64,000 bases of DNA from Nocardiopsis metallicus (lineage in GTDB: Bacteria > Actinomycetota > Actinomycetes > Streptosporangiales > Streptosporangiaceae). A program made the translations under genes and the position numbers. Below, piece after piece: positions 43,982 to 52,384 of the stretch (within the stretch, counting starts at the first letter, position 1; each line of letters opens with the position of its first letter). The DNA lies in assembly GCF_014201115.1 (NCBI RefSeq), contig NZ_JACHDO010000001.1, positions 2,480,001 through 2,544,000 on the forward strand, given 5' to 3'. The notes below the pieces were generated by a model. It ran no database searches, had not been told where the DNA came from, and saw only the letters and a list, made by a program, of their open reading frames with translations.

Positions 43982-45060
43982 AAGATCAGAGCTCCAATCA
44001 GGAACGTACTCAGCAGGCCGACCACCAGACAGATCGGGGCGAATCTGGCGACGAAGCGCCAGCCGAACACCCCGGCCTGCATCGCGATGAGCTTGAGGTC
44101 CACGATCGGGCCGATGACCATGAAGGCGAGCTTGGCGGTGGGCGAGAAGTCGGTGAGGCTGACCGCGACGAAGGCGTCGGCCTCCGAGCAGATCGAGAGC
44201 AGGATGGCCAGCAGGGCCAGGACCAGCACCGAGATGATCGGGGCCTCGGCCACGGCCAGCAGCCACTCGCGGGGCACCATGACGTTGAGGGTCGCGGCGG
44301 CCAGGGCGCCGACCACCAGGTAGCCGCCCGCGTGCATCATGTCGTGCAGCATGGACTCGCGGAAGACCTGCCACTTGGAGGCGCCCGGGGCGTGCGTGCG
44401 CGAGGGCAGGCGCAGCCAGTCGGCCTTGCCGAAGCGCACCCAGATCCAGCCGATCACCACCGAGGCGAGCAGCGAGGCCACGAACCGCGCCAGGACCATC
44501 TCCGGCTGCCCGGCGAAGGCCACGGCGGTGGCGATCATGACGATCGGGTTGATGGAGGGCGCCGCGAGGAGGAAGGTGAGCGCCGCCGCCGGGGCGACGC
44601 CGCGCTTGATCAGGCTGCCCGCGATGGGCACCGAGGCGCACTCACAGCCCGGCAGGAGGGCCCCCGAAGCGCCCGCGACGGGGACCGCGCGGCCCGGCTT
44701 CTTCGGGATGAACTTCTGGTAGACCGAGGACGGCACGAACGCGACCAGCCCCGCGGACAGGGCGACCCCGAAGACCAGGAAGGGCAGCGCCTGGAAGCTG
44801 ATCGCGGTGAAGATCGTGGCCCAGGCCAGGAAGGCCTGGCTGGTCAGCTCGTCGGTGAGCCAGGAGTGGGCCACCGCCATCGCCGTGATCAGCAGGGCGA
44901 ACAGCCAGACCGTTCCGGTTCTGCGCGTGCTCTTCTCACGCCCCCATTCGGCGGGCGGTAGTTCATCTGCTCGGTTGTCCCAGCCGCCGGCGATCGAGTC
45001 ACCGAGCGAGGCGTCGGGATCGGGCGCGGATCCGCGCTCCGATGCGGTCCGTTCGGACAC
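43978..45060 (-). CDS. DUF318-family permease (YraQ/YcgR-like)
   Basis: A 360-residue permease with about eight to nine membrane segments. Family signatures are GALLPGCECASVPIAGSLIKRG and FLLAAPSINPIVM, and later SICSEADAFVAVSL. The N-terminal 50 residues are soluble and acidic. GTG at 45060 with GGAG 7 bases upstream is chosen; an upstream in-frame ATG would begin beyond the operator. It is the first gene of the two-gene operon and is preceded by a perfect Zur/Fur-like palindrome. Confidence 0.87.
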   Translation of the reverse strand: MSERTASERGSAPDPDASLGDSIAGGWDNRADELPPAEWGREKSTRRTGTVWLFALLITAMAVAHSWLTDELTSQAFLAWATIFTAISFQALPFLVFGVALSAGLVAFVPSSVYQKFIPKKPGRAVPVAGASGALLPGCECASVPIAGSLIKRGVAPAAALTFLLAAPSINPIVMIATAVAFAGQPEMVLARFVASLLASVVIGWIWVRFGKADWLRLPSRTHAPGASKWQVFRESMLHDMMHAGGYLVVGALAAATLNVMVPREWLLAVAEAPIISVLVLALLAILLSICSEADAFVAVSLTDFSPTAKLAFMVIGPIVDLKLIAMQAGVFGWRFVARFAPICLVVGLLSTFLIGALIF

Positions 45061-45106
45061 AGGGGCACTCCGTCGGGGTTCGGTTGGGGACTTTTCGCAT
45101 AGTAAC

Positions 45107-45121
45107 CGAAAATGATTTTCG
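45107..45121 (-). promoter_or_regulatory. Zur-type operator overlapping a promoter
   Basis: CGAAAATGATTTTCG is a perfect 15-base palindrome (7-1-7) matching the AT-rich core of actinobacterial Zur boxes (GAAAATNATTTTC). On the minus strand the -10-like TACTAT begins 3 bases after it, 48 bases before the permease start, so binding would repress. Confidence 0.7.
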
Positions 45122-45299
45122 TTTGGGTCATGAGGAGACGACCTGTGGACAACCGGGGGTTGGCGCACACAGGAAACGGCGGCAAAGTGTGACCCAAGAC
45201 ACCAACGCCCGCCGACCGTAGCCCGCCCCTACCGTCAGCGGACATGAAACCGGGAACGGCGTCCCGACCGAACCGCGTTTTCGACGCGGAGTACCGACC

Positions 45300-46907
45300 C
45301 TAGTCGTCCCGATTCGAGCCCTTGTCCTCGTCCCCGTGCTCGCCGGAAGCACCGGCGGCGGTGTGGTCCCAGTCCGGGCCGTGCCTGCCCTCGGCGCCGT
45401 CCACCTCCGGGGTGAACTGCGGCTCCGGGTCGCCCTCGGCCAGGCCCTCGCCCCGGTCCACCGCGTCGGGCAGCGGGCCGCCGGCCTCGCCCCAGCAGTG
45501 CACGTTCTTCAGGTCGGGCATCTTGGACAGGGTGAACTGCGGGTCCAGGCCGTTGCGCAGCTGGCGGCTGTAGTCGGCCAGCAGGCGGAAGGCGATGGTG
45601 GACAGCGGGGCGATGGCCAGCAGGTTGACGGTGGCCATGACGCCCATGGAGATGTCGGCGAAGCTCCACACCACGGCCAGCGGGGCGACGCAGCCCAGGA
45701 AGACGGAGGCCAGGACCGCGTAGCGGAAGTAGGTCATGTGCTGGTGGGTGGCGTCCAGGAACTGGAGGTTGGACTCGCCGTAGTAGTAGTTGCCCAGCAC
45801 CGAGGTCCAGGCCAGCAGGAACAGGATGACCGTCAGGGCGTGGATCGACCAGGTGCCCAGAGAGCTCTGCAGGGCCAGCTGGGCGACCTCGATCGCCGCC
45901 ACGTCCGGGTCGAACTCCGTGCCGTACAGGAGCACGATGAACGCGGTCACCGAGCAGATCAGCCAGGTGTCGAAGTACACGCCCAGGGTCTGCACGAGGC
46001 CCTGCTTGGCCGGGTGGGAGACCGAGGCGGTGGCGCCGGCGTTGGGCGCCGAGCCCAGACCGGCCTCGTTGGAGAACATGCCGCGCCGCAGTCCCCACAG
46101 GATCGCCGTGCCCACACCGCCGGCGGCGACCTCTCGGAAGCCGAAGGCGTGCGCGAAGATGCTCCCGAAGACCCCCGGGACCGCCTCGATGTTGAGGACG
46201 ACCACGGCGACGCCGAGCAGGATGTAGAGGATGGCCATCAGGGGGACCAGGCCCTGGGCGACCGTCGCGATGCGCCGCACCCCGCCGAAGATGACCGCCG
46301 CGGTGAGCAGCACCAGGGCCAGGCCGATCGCCGCGTTGATCCAGAAGCCGCTGGGACCGCCGAACTCGGTGACCGTGGTGCCGATCGCCCCGGCGATGCT
46401 GTTGGCCTGCACGGAGTTGAAGATGAGGCTGAAGGTCACCGTGATGATGATGGCGAAGAGCACGCCCATCCAGCGGCGTTCGAGGCCGTAGAGCATGTAG
46501 TAGGCGGGGCCGCCGCGGAAACCGCTGCTGGTGCGCACCTTGTACAGCTGGGCGAGGGTGGACTCCACGAACGACGCCGCGCCCAGGACCGCGGCCATCA
46601 GCCACATCCAGAACACCGCGCCGGGCCCGCCGAGCATGATCGCCAGGGTCACGCCGACGATGTTGCCCGTGCCCACCCGGGAGGCCGCCGAGAGCGCGAA
46701 GGCCTGGAAGGAGGAGATCTCCTTCTTGCCGTCGGGCGCCAGGCCCGGGCTGCTGCGCAGGACGCGGAACATCTCCGGGAGCAGACGGATCTGGACGAAC
46801 CCCGACCGCACGGTGAAGTAGATGGCCAGGATGACCAGGAGCGGGATGAGGAAGAAGGTCCAGAAGAAGTCGTTGAGGGCGACCAGGATGTCGTTGAGGA
46901 CGGTCAC
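45300..46907 (-). CDS. Sodium:alanine/glycine symporter (AgcS/AlsT family)
   Basis: A 535-residue transporter with about 10 membrane helices. Signatures: FQAFALSAASRVGTGNIVGV, ESTLAQLYKVR, GGPAYYMLYGLERRWMG and LWGLRRGMFSNEAGLGSAPN. It imports alanine or glycine with Na+. After about residue 455 there is a long hydrophilic acidic tail (VDRGEGLAEGDPEPQFTPEV and onward) that is longer than usual. The GTG start at 46907 has GAAGGGGAA upstream. It is a single-gene unit. Confidence 0.93.
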   Translation of the reverse strand: MTVLNDILVALNDFFWTFFLIPLLVILAIYFTVRSGFVQIRLLPEMFRVLRSSPGLAPDGKKEISSFQAFALSAASRVGTGNIVGVTLAIMLGGPGAVFWMWLMAAVLGAASFVESTLAQLYKVRTSSGFRGGPAYYMLYGLERRWMGVLFAIIITVTFSLIFNSVQANSIAGAIGTTVTEFGGPSGFWINAAIGLALVLLTAAVIFGGVRRIATVAQGLVPLMAILYILLGVAVVVLNIEAVPGVFGSIFAHAFGFREVAAGGVGTAILWGLRRGMFSNEAGLGSAPNAGATASVSHPAKQGLVQTLGVYFDTWLICSVTAFIVLLYGTEFDPDVAAIEVAQLALQSSLGTWSIHALTVILFLLAWTSVLGNYYYGESNLQFLDATHQHMTYFRYAVLASVFLGCVAPLAVVWSFADISMGVMATVNLLAIAPLSTIAFRLLADYSRQLRNGLDPQFTLSKMPDLKNVHCWGEAGGPLPDAVDRGEGLAEGDPEPQFTPEVDGAEGRHGPDWDHTAAGASGEHGDEDKGSNRDD

Positions 46908-47033
46908 GCGTTCCCCTTCAGGCGGCGTGTGGTCCCGCGTGCGGGATCGGGGTTTGCGGACAACTGTCCACGCCAGAAGGGATTTTGGTCACCTGGAACA
47001 CGCGAAGGGGCAGTAAAGGACCGTAAACGATGA

Positions 47034-47068
47034 CGAGGCGGGCCCGGCCTGTGGCCGGACCCGCCTCG
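47034..47068. terminator. Hairpin between the helicase and symporter regions
   Basis: A 16-bp stem with one mismatch (arms 47034-47049 and 47053-47068) and a 3-base loop, downstream of the DEAD-box gene on the minus strand and upstream of the symporter gene. Confidence 0.6.
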
Positions 47069-47119
47069 GGGTGTTTCTGGTACTGCGTCACCGCTGGTGG
47101 CTAGGCCACCGCGCGTTGG

Positions 47120-48712
47120 CTAGCGCTGCGGAGCGGAGTCGTAGCGGTCGTTGCGGTCATTGCGACGGGGTCCGCCGCGGTAGCCGCCGCGGGAGTCCCC
47201 GCCACGGTAACCGCCGCCACCGCGACGGTCGCCGCCGCGGTAGCCGCCGCCCTCGCCACGGCTCTCGCCGCCGCGGTAGCCGCCGCCCTCGCCACGGGGA
47301 CGGTCGTCACGGTAGCCGCCGCCACCCTCGCGACGGTCACCACCGCGGTAACCGCCTTCACCGCGCTCGCCGCCGCGGTAGCCACCGCCGCCGCCACCGC
47401 CGCGGTAACCGCCGCCACCGCCACCGCCACCGCGGTAGCCGCCACCACCGCCGCCACGGTAACCACCGCGACGGGGGCCGCCGCGGCCGCGACGCTCGCG
47501 GACGGGCTCCGGCGGCTCGATCCACGGCTCCCAGCTGGGCTCCTGGGCGCCGGTCACCTCGGAGAGGAGTTCGTCACCGGGGTTGACCAGGTGCTGCTTG
47601 GCGTCGACGCCCGCGTCGCTGATGAGACGGCGGGCCATGCGGCGCTGGTTGGGCGCGACCAGGGAGACCACGGAGCCCGAGGAGCCGGCGCGGGCGGTAC
47701 GGCCGCCGCGGTGCAGGTAGTCCTTGTGGCCGGTGGGCAGGTCGATGTTGACCACCATGTCGATGCCGTCGACGTGGATGCCGCGGGCGGCGACGTCGGT
47801 GGCGACCAGGGTCTGGATCTTGCCCTCACGGAACTTGGCCAGGGTGCGGGTGCGCACGCTCTGGGTCTTGCCGCCGTGCAGGGAGGCGCTGGGCACGCCC
47901 GCCTCCGCCAGCTGCTCGCTGATGGTGTCGGCGCGGTACTTGCTGCGCACGAACATGATGGTGCGGCCCTCGCGCGCGGCGATCTGGGCGACGATCTTGT
48001 TCTTGTCGCGGGGCAGCACCTTGAGCAGGTGGTGCTCCATGGTGGTGACCTGGGAGACCGGCGGGTCCACGGAGTGGGTCTGCGGGTCGTTCATGTACCG
48101 GCGCACGAGCTTGTCGACGTCACCGTCGAGCGTGGCCGAGAACAGCAGGGTCTGGCCGTCGGGGCGCACCATGTCGAGGAGCTCGCTGACCTGCGGCATG
48201 AAGCCCATGTCGCACATCTGGTCGGCCTCGTCCAGCACCGAGATCTCGACGTCGCCCAGGTCACAGGCGCCCTGGTCGATGAGGTCGGTGAGGCGGCCCG
48301 GGGTGGCGACCAGCAGGTCGACGCCGCGGCGCAGTTCGTTGATCTGTCGGGTGTAGGAGCTGCCGCCCACCACGTCGCCGACCTTGACGCCCAGGACGCG
48401 GGCGTAGATGCGCAGGGCGTCGCGCACCTGGTGCGCGAGCTCGCGGGTGGGGACCAGGATCAGGGCCCGGGGGCGGTTGGCGGCGGCGCGGCGCTCGGCG
48501 CAGCGCATCAGGACCGGCAGGCCAAAGGCCAGGGTCTTGCCCGAACCGGTGCGCCCGCAGCCGAGGACGTCACGGCCCTCGATGGCGTCGGGGATGGTCG
48601 CGGCCTGGATCGGGAACGGGTTGGTCACACCGTTCTTAGCCAGCTCGTCGACGATGTCCTGGGGAAGACCCAAAGAGTCGAAAGCAGGCATTACGGCAGT
48701 GTCCGTCGTCAA
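47120..48712 (-). CDS. DEAD-box RNA helicase with RGG-rich C-terminus
   Basis: A 530-residue ATP-dependent RNA helicase. Motifs: FPIQAATIP (Q), GRTGSGKT (I), PTRELAHQV (Ia), LDEADQM (II), FSATLDG (III), FVRSKYRAD (IV), VATDVAARGIHV (V) and HRGGRTARAG (VI). From about residue 405 the tail is Gly/Arg-rich, with nine YRGG and one YRDD repeats, an RNA-binding or condensate-forming region as in RhlE/CsdA-type helicases. The TTG start at 48712 is backed by GAGGAAGG about 9 bases upstream; the first internal ATG has no such site. Roles in ribosome assembly or cold adaptation are usual. Confidence 0.93.
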   Translation of the reverse strand: MTTDTAVMPAFDSLGLPQDIVDELAKNGVTNPFPIQAATIPDAIEGRDVLGCGRTGSGKTLAFGLPVLMRCAERRAAANRPRALILVPTRELAHQVRDALRIYARVLGVKVGDVVGGSSYTRQINELRRGVDLLVATPGRLTDLIDQGACDLGDVEISVLDEADQMCDMGFMPQVSELLDMVRPDGQTLLFSATLDGDVDKLVRRYMNDPQTHSVDPPVSQVTTMEHHLLKVLPRDKNKIVAQIAAREGRTIMFVRSKYRADTISEQLAEAGVPSASLHGGKTQSVRTRTLAKFREGKIQTLVATDVAARGIHVDGIDMVVNIDLPTGHKDYLHRGGRTARAGSSGSVVSLVAPNQRRMARRLISDAGVDAKQHLVNPGDELLSEVTGAQEPSWEPWIEPPEPVRERRGRGGPRRGGYRGGGGGGYRGGGGGGGGYRGGGGGGGYRGGERGEGGYRGGDRREGGGGYRDDRPRGEGGGYRGGESRGEGGGYRGGDRRGGGGYRGGDSRGGYRGGPRRNDRNDRYDSAPQR

Positions 48713-49092
48713 GTGACGTGTACCTTCCTCATCGTTTGGCAGCGTTTCGAGGAAGGCTCCACACGGTCACAGCCGGACCCAGCGAAGAAATCACACAAAC
48801 GCGCCTGATCACACGCGGAAGCGGCCCCTACCAAAGTGGGGCTCGTGTGCTCTTCGGGTCAAGAGTGATGTCGAGCGGGTCGACACGCTCTCCGCGTCTT
48901 GGCGGCCCGGCGCGCTCGGATGCGCGCGGCATTCATCGACCGCTTGGAGCAGCTTACTAGAGATCATGCTGGATCGGGGACGGGATGGGGGTTTTTCACC
49001 GGTGATACCGGTCTCCTCCAACCCCGCCCCCGAGGCCCGGGGCAGGCCCCGGCCGAGGTCAGACCACCTTCACGAGCGGATGGGCCGCTGAG
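48713..49092. other. Leader region of the helicase gene and spacer to enoyl-CoA hydratase
   Basis: These 380 bases hold no supported gene. On the minus strand a TTGACC (about 48862-48867) could be part of the helicase promoter, giving a 5' leader of over 100 bases, as is common for cold-shock helicases. No clear terminator for the hydratase gene is seen. Confidence 0.35.
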
Positions 49093-49935
49093 TCAGGCGC
49101 CGGGCGCCATGGCCTTGGCCAGGGCCGTGAGACGGCCCACCTGAGCCTTGCGCTCGGCGGCGCACTGCTCCTCGAGCGTGTTGCCCGCCGCCTGCTGCAG
49201 CAGGGCCTTGGTGGCGACGGCCGCGTCGGGGTTGGTCGCCATCAGCCCGGCGACGGCGTCGTCCACGGCGCCCTCGAGCTCGTCGACACCGACGACCAGG
49301 GTGGCCAGGCCGAGTTCGCGGGACTCCTCCGCACCGACCTTGCGGGCGGTCAGACAGATCTCGGTGGCGCGGTGGACGCCGACGATGTCCACCAGGGGCT
49401 TGGTGCCGGTGAGGTCCGGCACCAGGCCCAGGGCGGGCTCCTTCATGCAGAACCTGGCGTCGTCGGCAAGGATGCGCAGGTCACAGGCGAGGGCGAGCTG
49501 GAATCCGGCGCCGATGGCATGGCCGCGCACCGCGGCGATCGTCACGAGGTCGGGGCGGCGCAGCCAGAGGAAGCCCTGCTGGAGCTCGGAGATGTAGGCG
49601 TCCAGGTCGGCCTCGTCGGCCGAGCCGTCGGCCAGCCCGGCGACGATGGAGCGCTCACCGTCCACCCCCTCGGGAGTGAACATGTTGAGGTCGATCCCGG
49701 CGGAGAAGATGTCGCCCTCTCCGGCGATGACGACGATTCGGACATCACCCGGGAGCGCCTGGCCGATGTGGGCCAGAGTCGTCCAGGTGCGTCCGGTCAT
49801 CGCGTTACGGCGCTCGGGACGGCTGATCGTGATGCGGGCGACCGCCCCCTCCACCGCGAGCCTGAGCCCGGCCCGGGTGAGCTCCTCCTCGGTGGGCAGC
49901 TCCTGCTTCCCGGGCTCCCGCGCGTCCTGTGCCAT
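49093..49935 (-). CDS. Enoyl-CoA hydratase/isomerase (crotonase family)
   Basis: A 280-residue crotonase-fold protein. Visible are ISRPERRNAMTGRTW, GEGDIFSAGIDLNMF (oxyanion loop), VRGHAIGAGFQLALACDLRI and FCMKEPALGLVPDLTGT; Glu in the latter segment is the usual catalytic position. A role in fatty-acid or amino-acid catabolism is likely. The ATG at 49935 has GGAGGA 5 bases upstream; the longer open frame to 50133 is rejected. A TACT/AGTA repeat lies 39 bases upstream (site D). Confidence 0.9.
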   Translation of the reverse strand: MAQDAREPGKQELPTEEELTRAGLRLAVEGAVARITISRPERRNAMTGRTWTTLAHIGQALPGDVRIVVIAGEGDIFSAGIDLNMFTPEGVDGERSIVAGLADGSADEADLDAYISELQQGFLWLRRPDLVTIAAVRGHAIGAGFQLALACDLRILADDARFCMKEPALGLVPDLTGTKPLVDIVGVHRATEICLTARKVGAEESRELGLATLVVGVDELEGAVDDAVAGLMATNPDAAVATKALLQQAAGNTLEEQCAAERKAQVGRLTALAKAMAPGA

Positions 49936-49973
49936 GGGTTCCTCCGTCACGTCGGTTGACAACAAGCCGACCC

Positions 49974-49985
49974 TACTCGCCAGTA
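49974..49985 (-). promoter_or_regulatory. Shared operator-like motif, site D (enoyl-CoA hydratase)
   Basis: Minus-strand TACTGGCGAGTA running into TAGGGT, a plausible -10 box, 39 bases before the start codon. Identical over 12 bases to sites B and C. Confidence 0.6.
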
Positions 49986-50005
49986 ACCCTGGTTGCGCAG
50001 CGGGA

Positions 50006-50212
50006 TCAGGCTTTGCGTGTCGCGCCGCCGCGTCCGCGCAGCTCCACCCCGGCCTCACTGAGCAGCCGGTGCACGAACCCGTAGGAGCGACCGGTCGCCG
50101 CCGCCAGGCTGCGGATGCTCTCGCCCTCGTCATAACGGCGCCTGAGCTGGGAGGCCAGCTCGGAACGGTCCGCCCCCGACACTCGGGTGCCCTTTCTCAA
50201 CGCGTCAGTCAC
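50006..50212 (-). CDS. Small conserved actinobacterial HTH protein
   Basis: A 68-residue protein: VTDALRKGTRVSGADRSELA, then RRRYDEGESIRSLAAATGRS and YGFVHRLLSEAGVELRGRGGA. The helix-turn-helix is obvious, and the RGRGG tail is AT-hook-like. Very similar proteins occur across actinomycetes next to ABC-F genes, but no function is established that I can name. GTG at 50212 with GGGGAG 6 bases upstream is the start. Confidence 0.82.
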   Translation of the reverse strand: MTDALRKGTRVSGADRSELASQLRRRYDEGESIRSLAAATGRSYGFVHRLLSEAGVELRGRGGATRKA

Positions 50213-50478
50213 AGTTCTCTCCCCTTCGACGGCGGTGGGGTTTCCACCGGCCCGGAACCACAGCCATGATCGGACATCCCGCTCACAGGACGCCACATTC
50301 ATCGTGCGCCACGCCGAAAGCAGCGGGTTTCGGAAAACCACTAACCACGTCCGAAAAGAAGAGGGGTGAACCTCCCAGTGCTCTGGGCGTCCACCCCGTC
50401 CCCGTGGTCACACGGACCGCCCCGGTCAGGCCGCTGTCCTCAGGCCCGGATCAGGCCAAGAGAATCAGGACCGGAGAA

Positions 50479-52077
50479 TCAGGCCAGTGCGATGAGGTCC
50501 TCGAACTCGGCGTTCCACACGTCCTCGACACCGTCGGGCAGCATGATGACGCGCTCGGGTTGCAACGCCTCCACAGCGCCCTCGTCGTGTGTCACCAGGA
50601 CGATCGCGCCCTTGTAGTTGCGCAGCGCCGCCAGGATCTCCTCGCGGCTGGCCGGATCCAGGTTGTTCGTGGGCTCGTCGAGCAGCAGCACGTTGGCGCT
50701 GGAGACCACCAGGGTGGCCAGGGCCAGCCGGGTCTTCTCACCACCGGAGAGCACACCCGCGGGCTTGCTCACGTCGTCCCCGGTGAACAGGAACGAACCC
50801 AGGGTCTTACGCGCCTCGACCTCGGGCAGGTTCGGGGCCGCGCTCATCATGTTCTCGAGCACGCTCCGCTCCACGTCCAGGGTCTCGTGCTCCTGGGCGT
50901 AGTAGCCGAGCTTGAGTCCGTGCCCGGGGACGACCTCCCCGAAGTCGGGCTCCTCCACCCCGCCCAGCAAGCGCAGCAGGGTCGTCTTGCCCGCGCCGTT
51001 CAGGCCCAGGATGACCACGCGGCTGCCGCGGTCGATGGCCAGGTCCACCCCGGCGAAGATCTCCAGCGAACCGTAGGACTTGGACAGCCCCTCGGCCATC
51101 AACGGCGTGCGGCCGCTCGGCGCCGGGTCCGGGAAGCGCAGCTTGGCGACCTTGTCGGACTGGCGCACCCCCGCGACCCCGTCCAGGAGCTTGTCGGCGC
51201 GGTTGAGCATCTGCTGCGCGGCGCGCGCCTTGGAGGCCTTGGCCCGGAACCTGTCCGCCTGCTTGCGCAGGGTGTCGGCCTGCTTCTCGGCGTTGGCCAG
51301 CTCGCGGCGGCGACGGCGCTCGTCGGCCTCGCGCTGGGACAGGTACAGCTTCCAGCCCATGTTGTAGATGTCGATGGTGCTGCGGTTGGCGTCCAGATAG
51401 AACACCTTGTTGACCACGTGCTCGACCAGTTCCACGTCGTGGCTGATCACGATGAGCCCGCCCTGGTGGTGCCTGAGGAAGTCACGCAGCCAGACGATGG
51501 AGTCGGCGTCCAGGTGGTTGGTGGGCTCGTCCAGCAGCAGGGTGTCCGCACCGCTGAACAGGATGCGCGCCAGCTCGATCCGGCGGCGCTGACCACCGGA
51601 GAGCGTGTGCAGCGGCTGGGAGAGCACCTTGTCGGGCAGGCCCAGGCTGGAGGCGATGGCGGCGGCCTCGGACTCGGCGGCGTAACCGCCCAGCACGTGG
51701 AGGCGCTCCTCCCAGCGGGCGTACTGGCGCACGCCCTTGTTCCGGGTCTTCTCGTGGTCGCTGGCCATCTTCTTCTCGGCCTCGCGCAGACCGTTGAGGG
51801 CCTCGTCGATCCCGCGCGCGGACAGCACGCGGTCCTTGGCGATGACATCGAGGTCGCCGGTGCGCGGGTCCTGCGGCAGGTAGCCGATGCTGCCCGAGCT
51901 GGAGACCTTGCCGCCGGTGGGCAGACCCTCCCCCGCGAGCACCTTGGTCATGGTGGTCTTGCCCGCACCGTTGCGGCCGACCAGTCCGATCCGGTCCCCC
52001 GCGGCGACACGGAAGGTCGTCGGCTCCAGCAGGAGACGAGGTCCGACGCGCAGTTCGAGGTCGGTGGCGATCAACAT
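50479..52077 (-). CDS. ABC-F family ATPase
   Basis: A 532-residue soluble protein with two ABC domains: Walker A GRNGAGKT and GLNGAGKT, signatures LSGGQRRRIELA and LSGGEKTRLALA, Walker B LLLDEPTNHLD and LLLDEPTNNLD, joined by a long charged linker (about residues 240-300) typical of ribosome-acting ABC-F proteins. It has no membrane domain. It probably acts on the translating ribosome (housekeeping type); antibiotic resistance cannot be inferred from sequence alone. Confidence 0.93.
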   Translation of the reverse strand: MLIATDLELRVGPRLLLEPTTFRVAAGDRIGLVGRNGAGKTTMTKVLAGEGLPTGGKVSSSGSIGYLPQDPRTGDLDVIAKDRVLSARGIDEALNGLREAEKKMASDHEKTRNKGVRQYARWEERLHVLGGYAAESEAAAIASSLGLPDKVLSQPLHTLSGGQRRRIELARILFSGADTLLLDEPTNHLDADSIVWLRDFLRHHQGGLIVISHDVELVEHVVNKVFYLDANRSTIDIYNMGWKLYLSQREADERRRRRELANAEKQADTLRKQADRFRAKASKARAAQQMLNRADKLLDGVAGVRQSDKVAKLRFPDPAPSGRTPLMAEGLSKSYGSLEIFAGVDLAIDRGSRVVILGLNGAGKTTLLRLLGGVEEPDFGEVVPGHGLKLGYYAQEHETLDVERSVLENMMSAAPNLPEVEARKTLGSFLFTGDDVSKPAGVLSGGEKTRLALATLVVSSANVLLLDEPTNNLDPASREEILAALRNYKGAIVLVTHDEGAVEALQPERVIMLPDGVEDVWNAEFEDLIALA

Positions 52078-52384
52078 GGGTGGGGCATCCTCAACAGTGG
52101 TGTGGCGGTTCGGGCGGTCGGGATCCGCACGGCGCCGACCCGGAAGGGCGGCTCGGCGGTGGTCTCGCGGCAGGGGCCGCGCATGGACGTGTCCTCGGAC
52201 CGACCGACCCAGACTAACGGCTGGGGCGAGGGGCGGCGCGAGGGGTTTTCACGTGCGGGTCCGTACGGGAGGGCCAGGAACACGGTCGCGCCCCCGACCG
52301 CACAACGGGGTCGGGGGCGCGAAGCATTCCCGCGGGGGCGCGAACGGGGGCGAACTCACTCCGCTGTTTCACTCCCTCGGGGGG
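52078..52384. other. Intergenic region upstream of the ABC-F gene
   Basis: The 307 bases contain a perfect terminator hairpin (described separately) and, on the minus strand, a TAGTCT -10-like element at 52216-52211 for the ABC-F gene. No gene is supported. Confidence 0.4.
52287..52321 (-). terminator. Terminator hairpin after the AI-2E gene
   Basis: Perfect 13-bp arms CGCGCCCCCGACC and GGTCGGGGGCGCG with a 9-base loop, 63 bases past the AI-2E stop on the minus strand. Confidence 0.65.

Noticed and set aside
47190..47470. A repeat array resembling CRISPR or a minisatellite
   Set aside because: The repeats are the coding units of the helicase's YRGG tail; there are no unique spacers of constant length.
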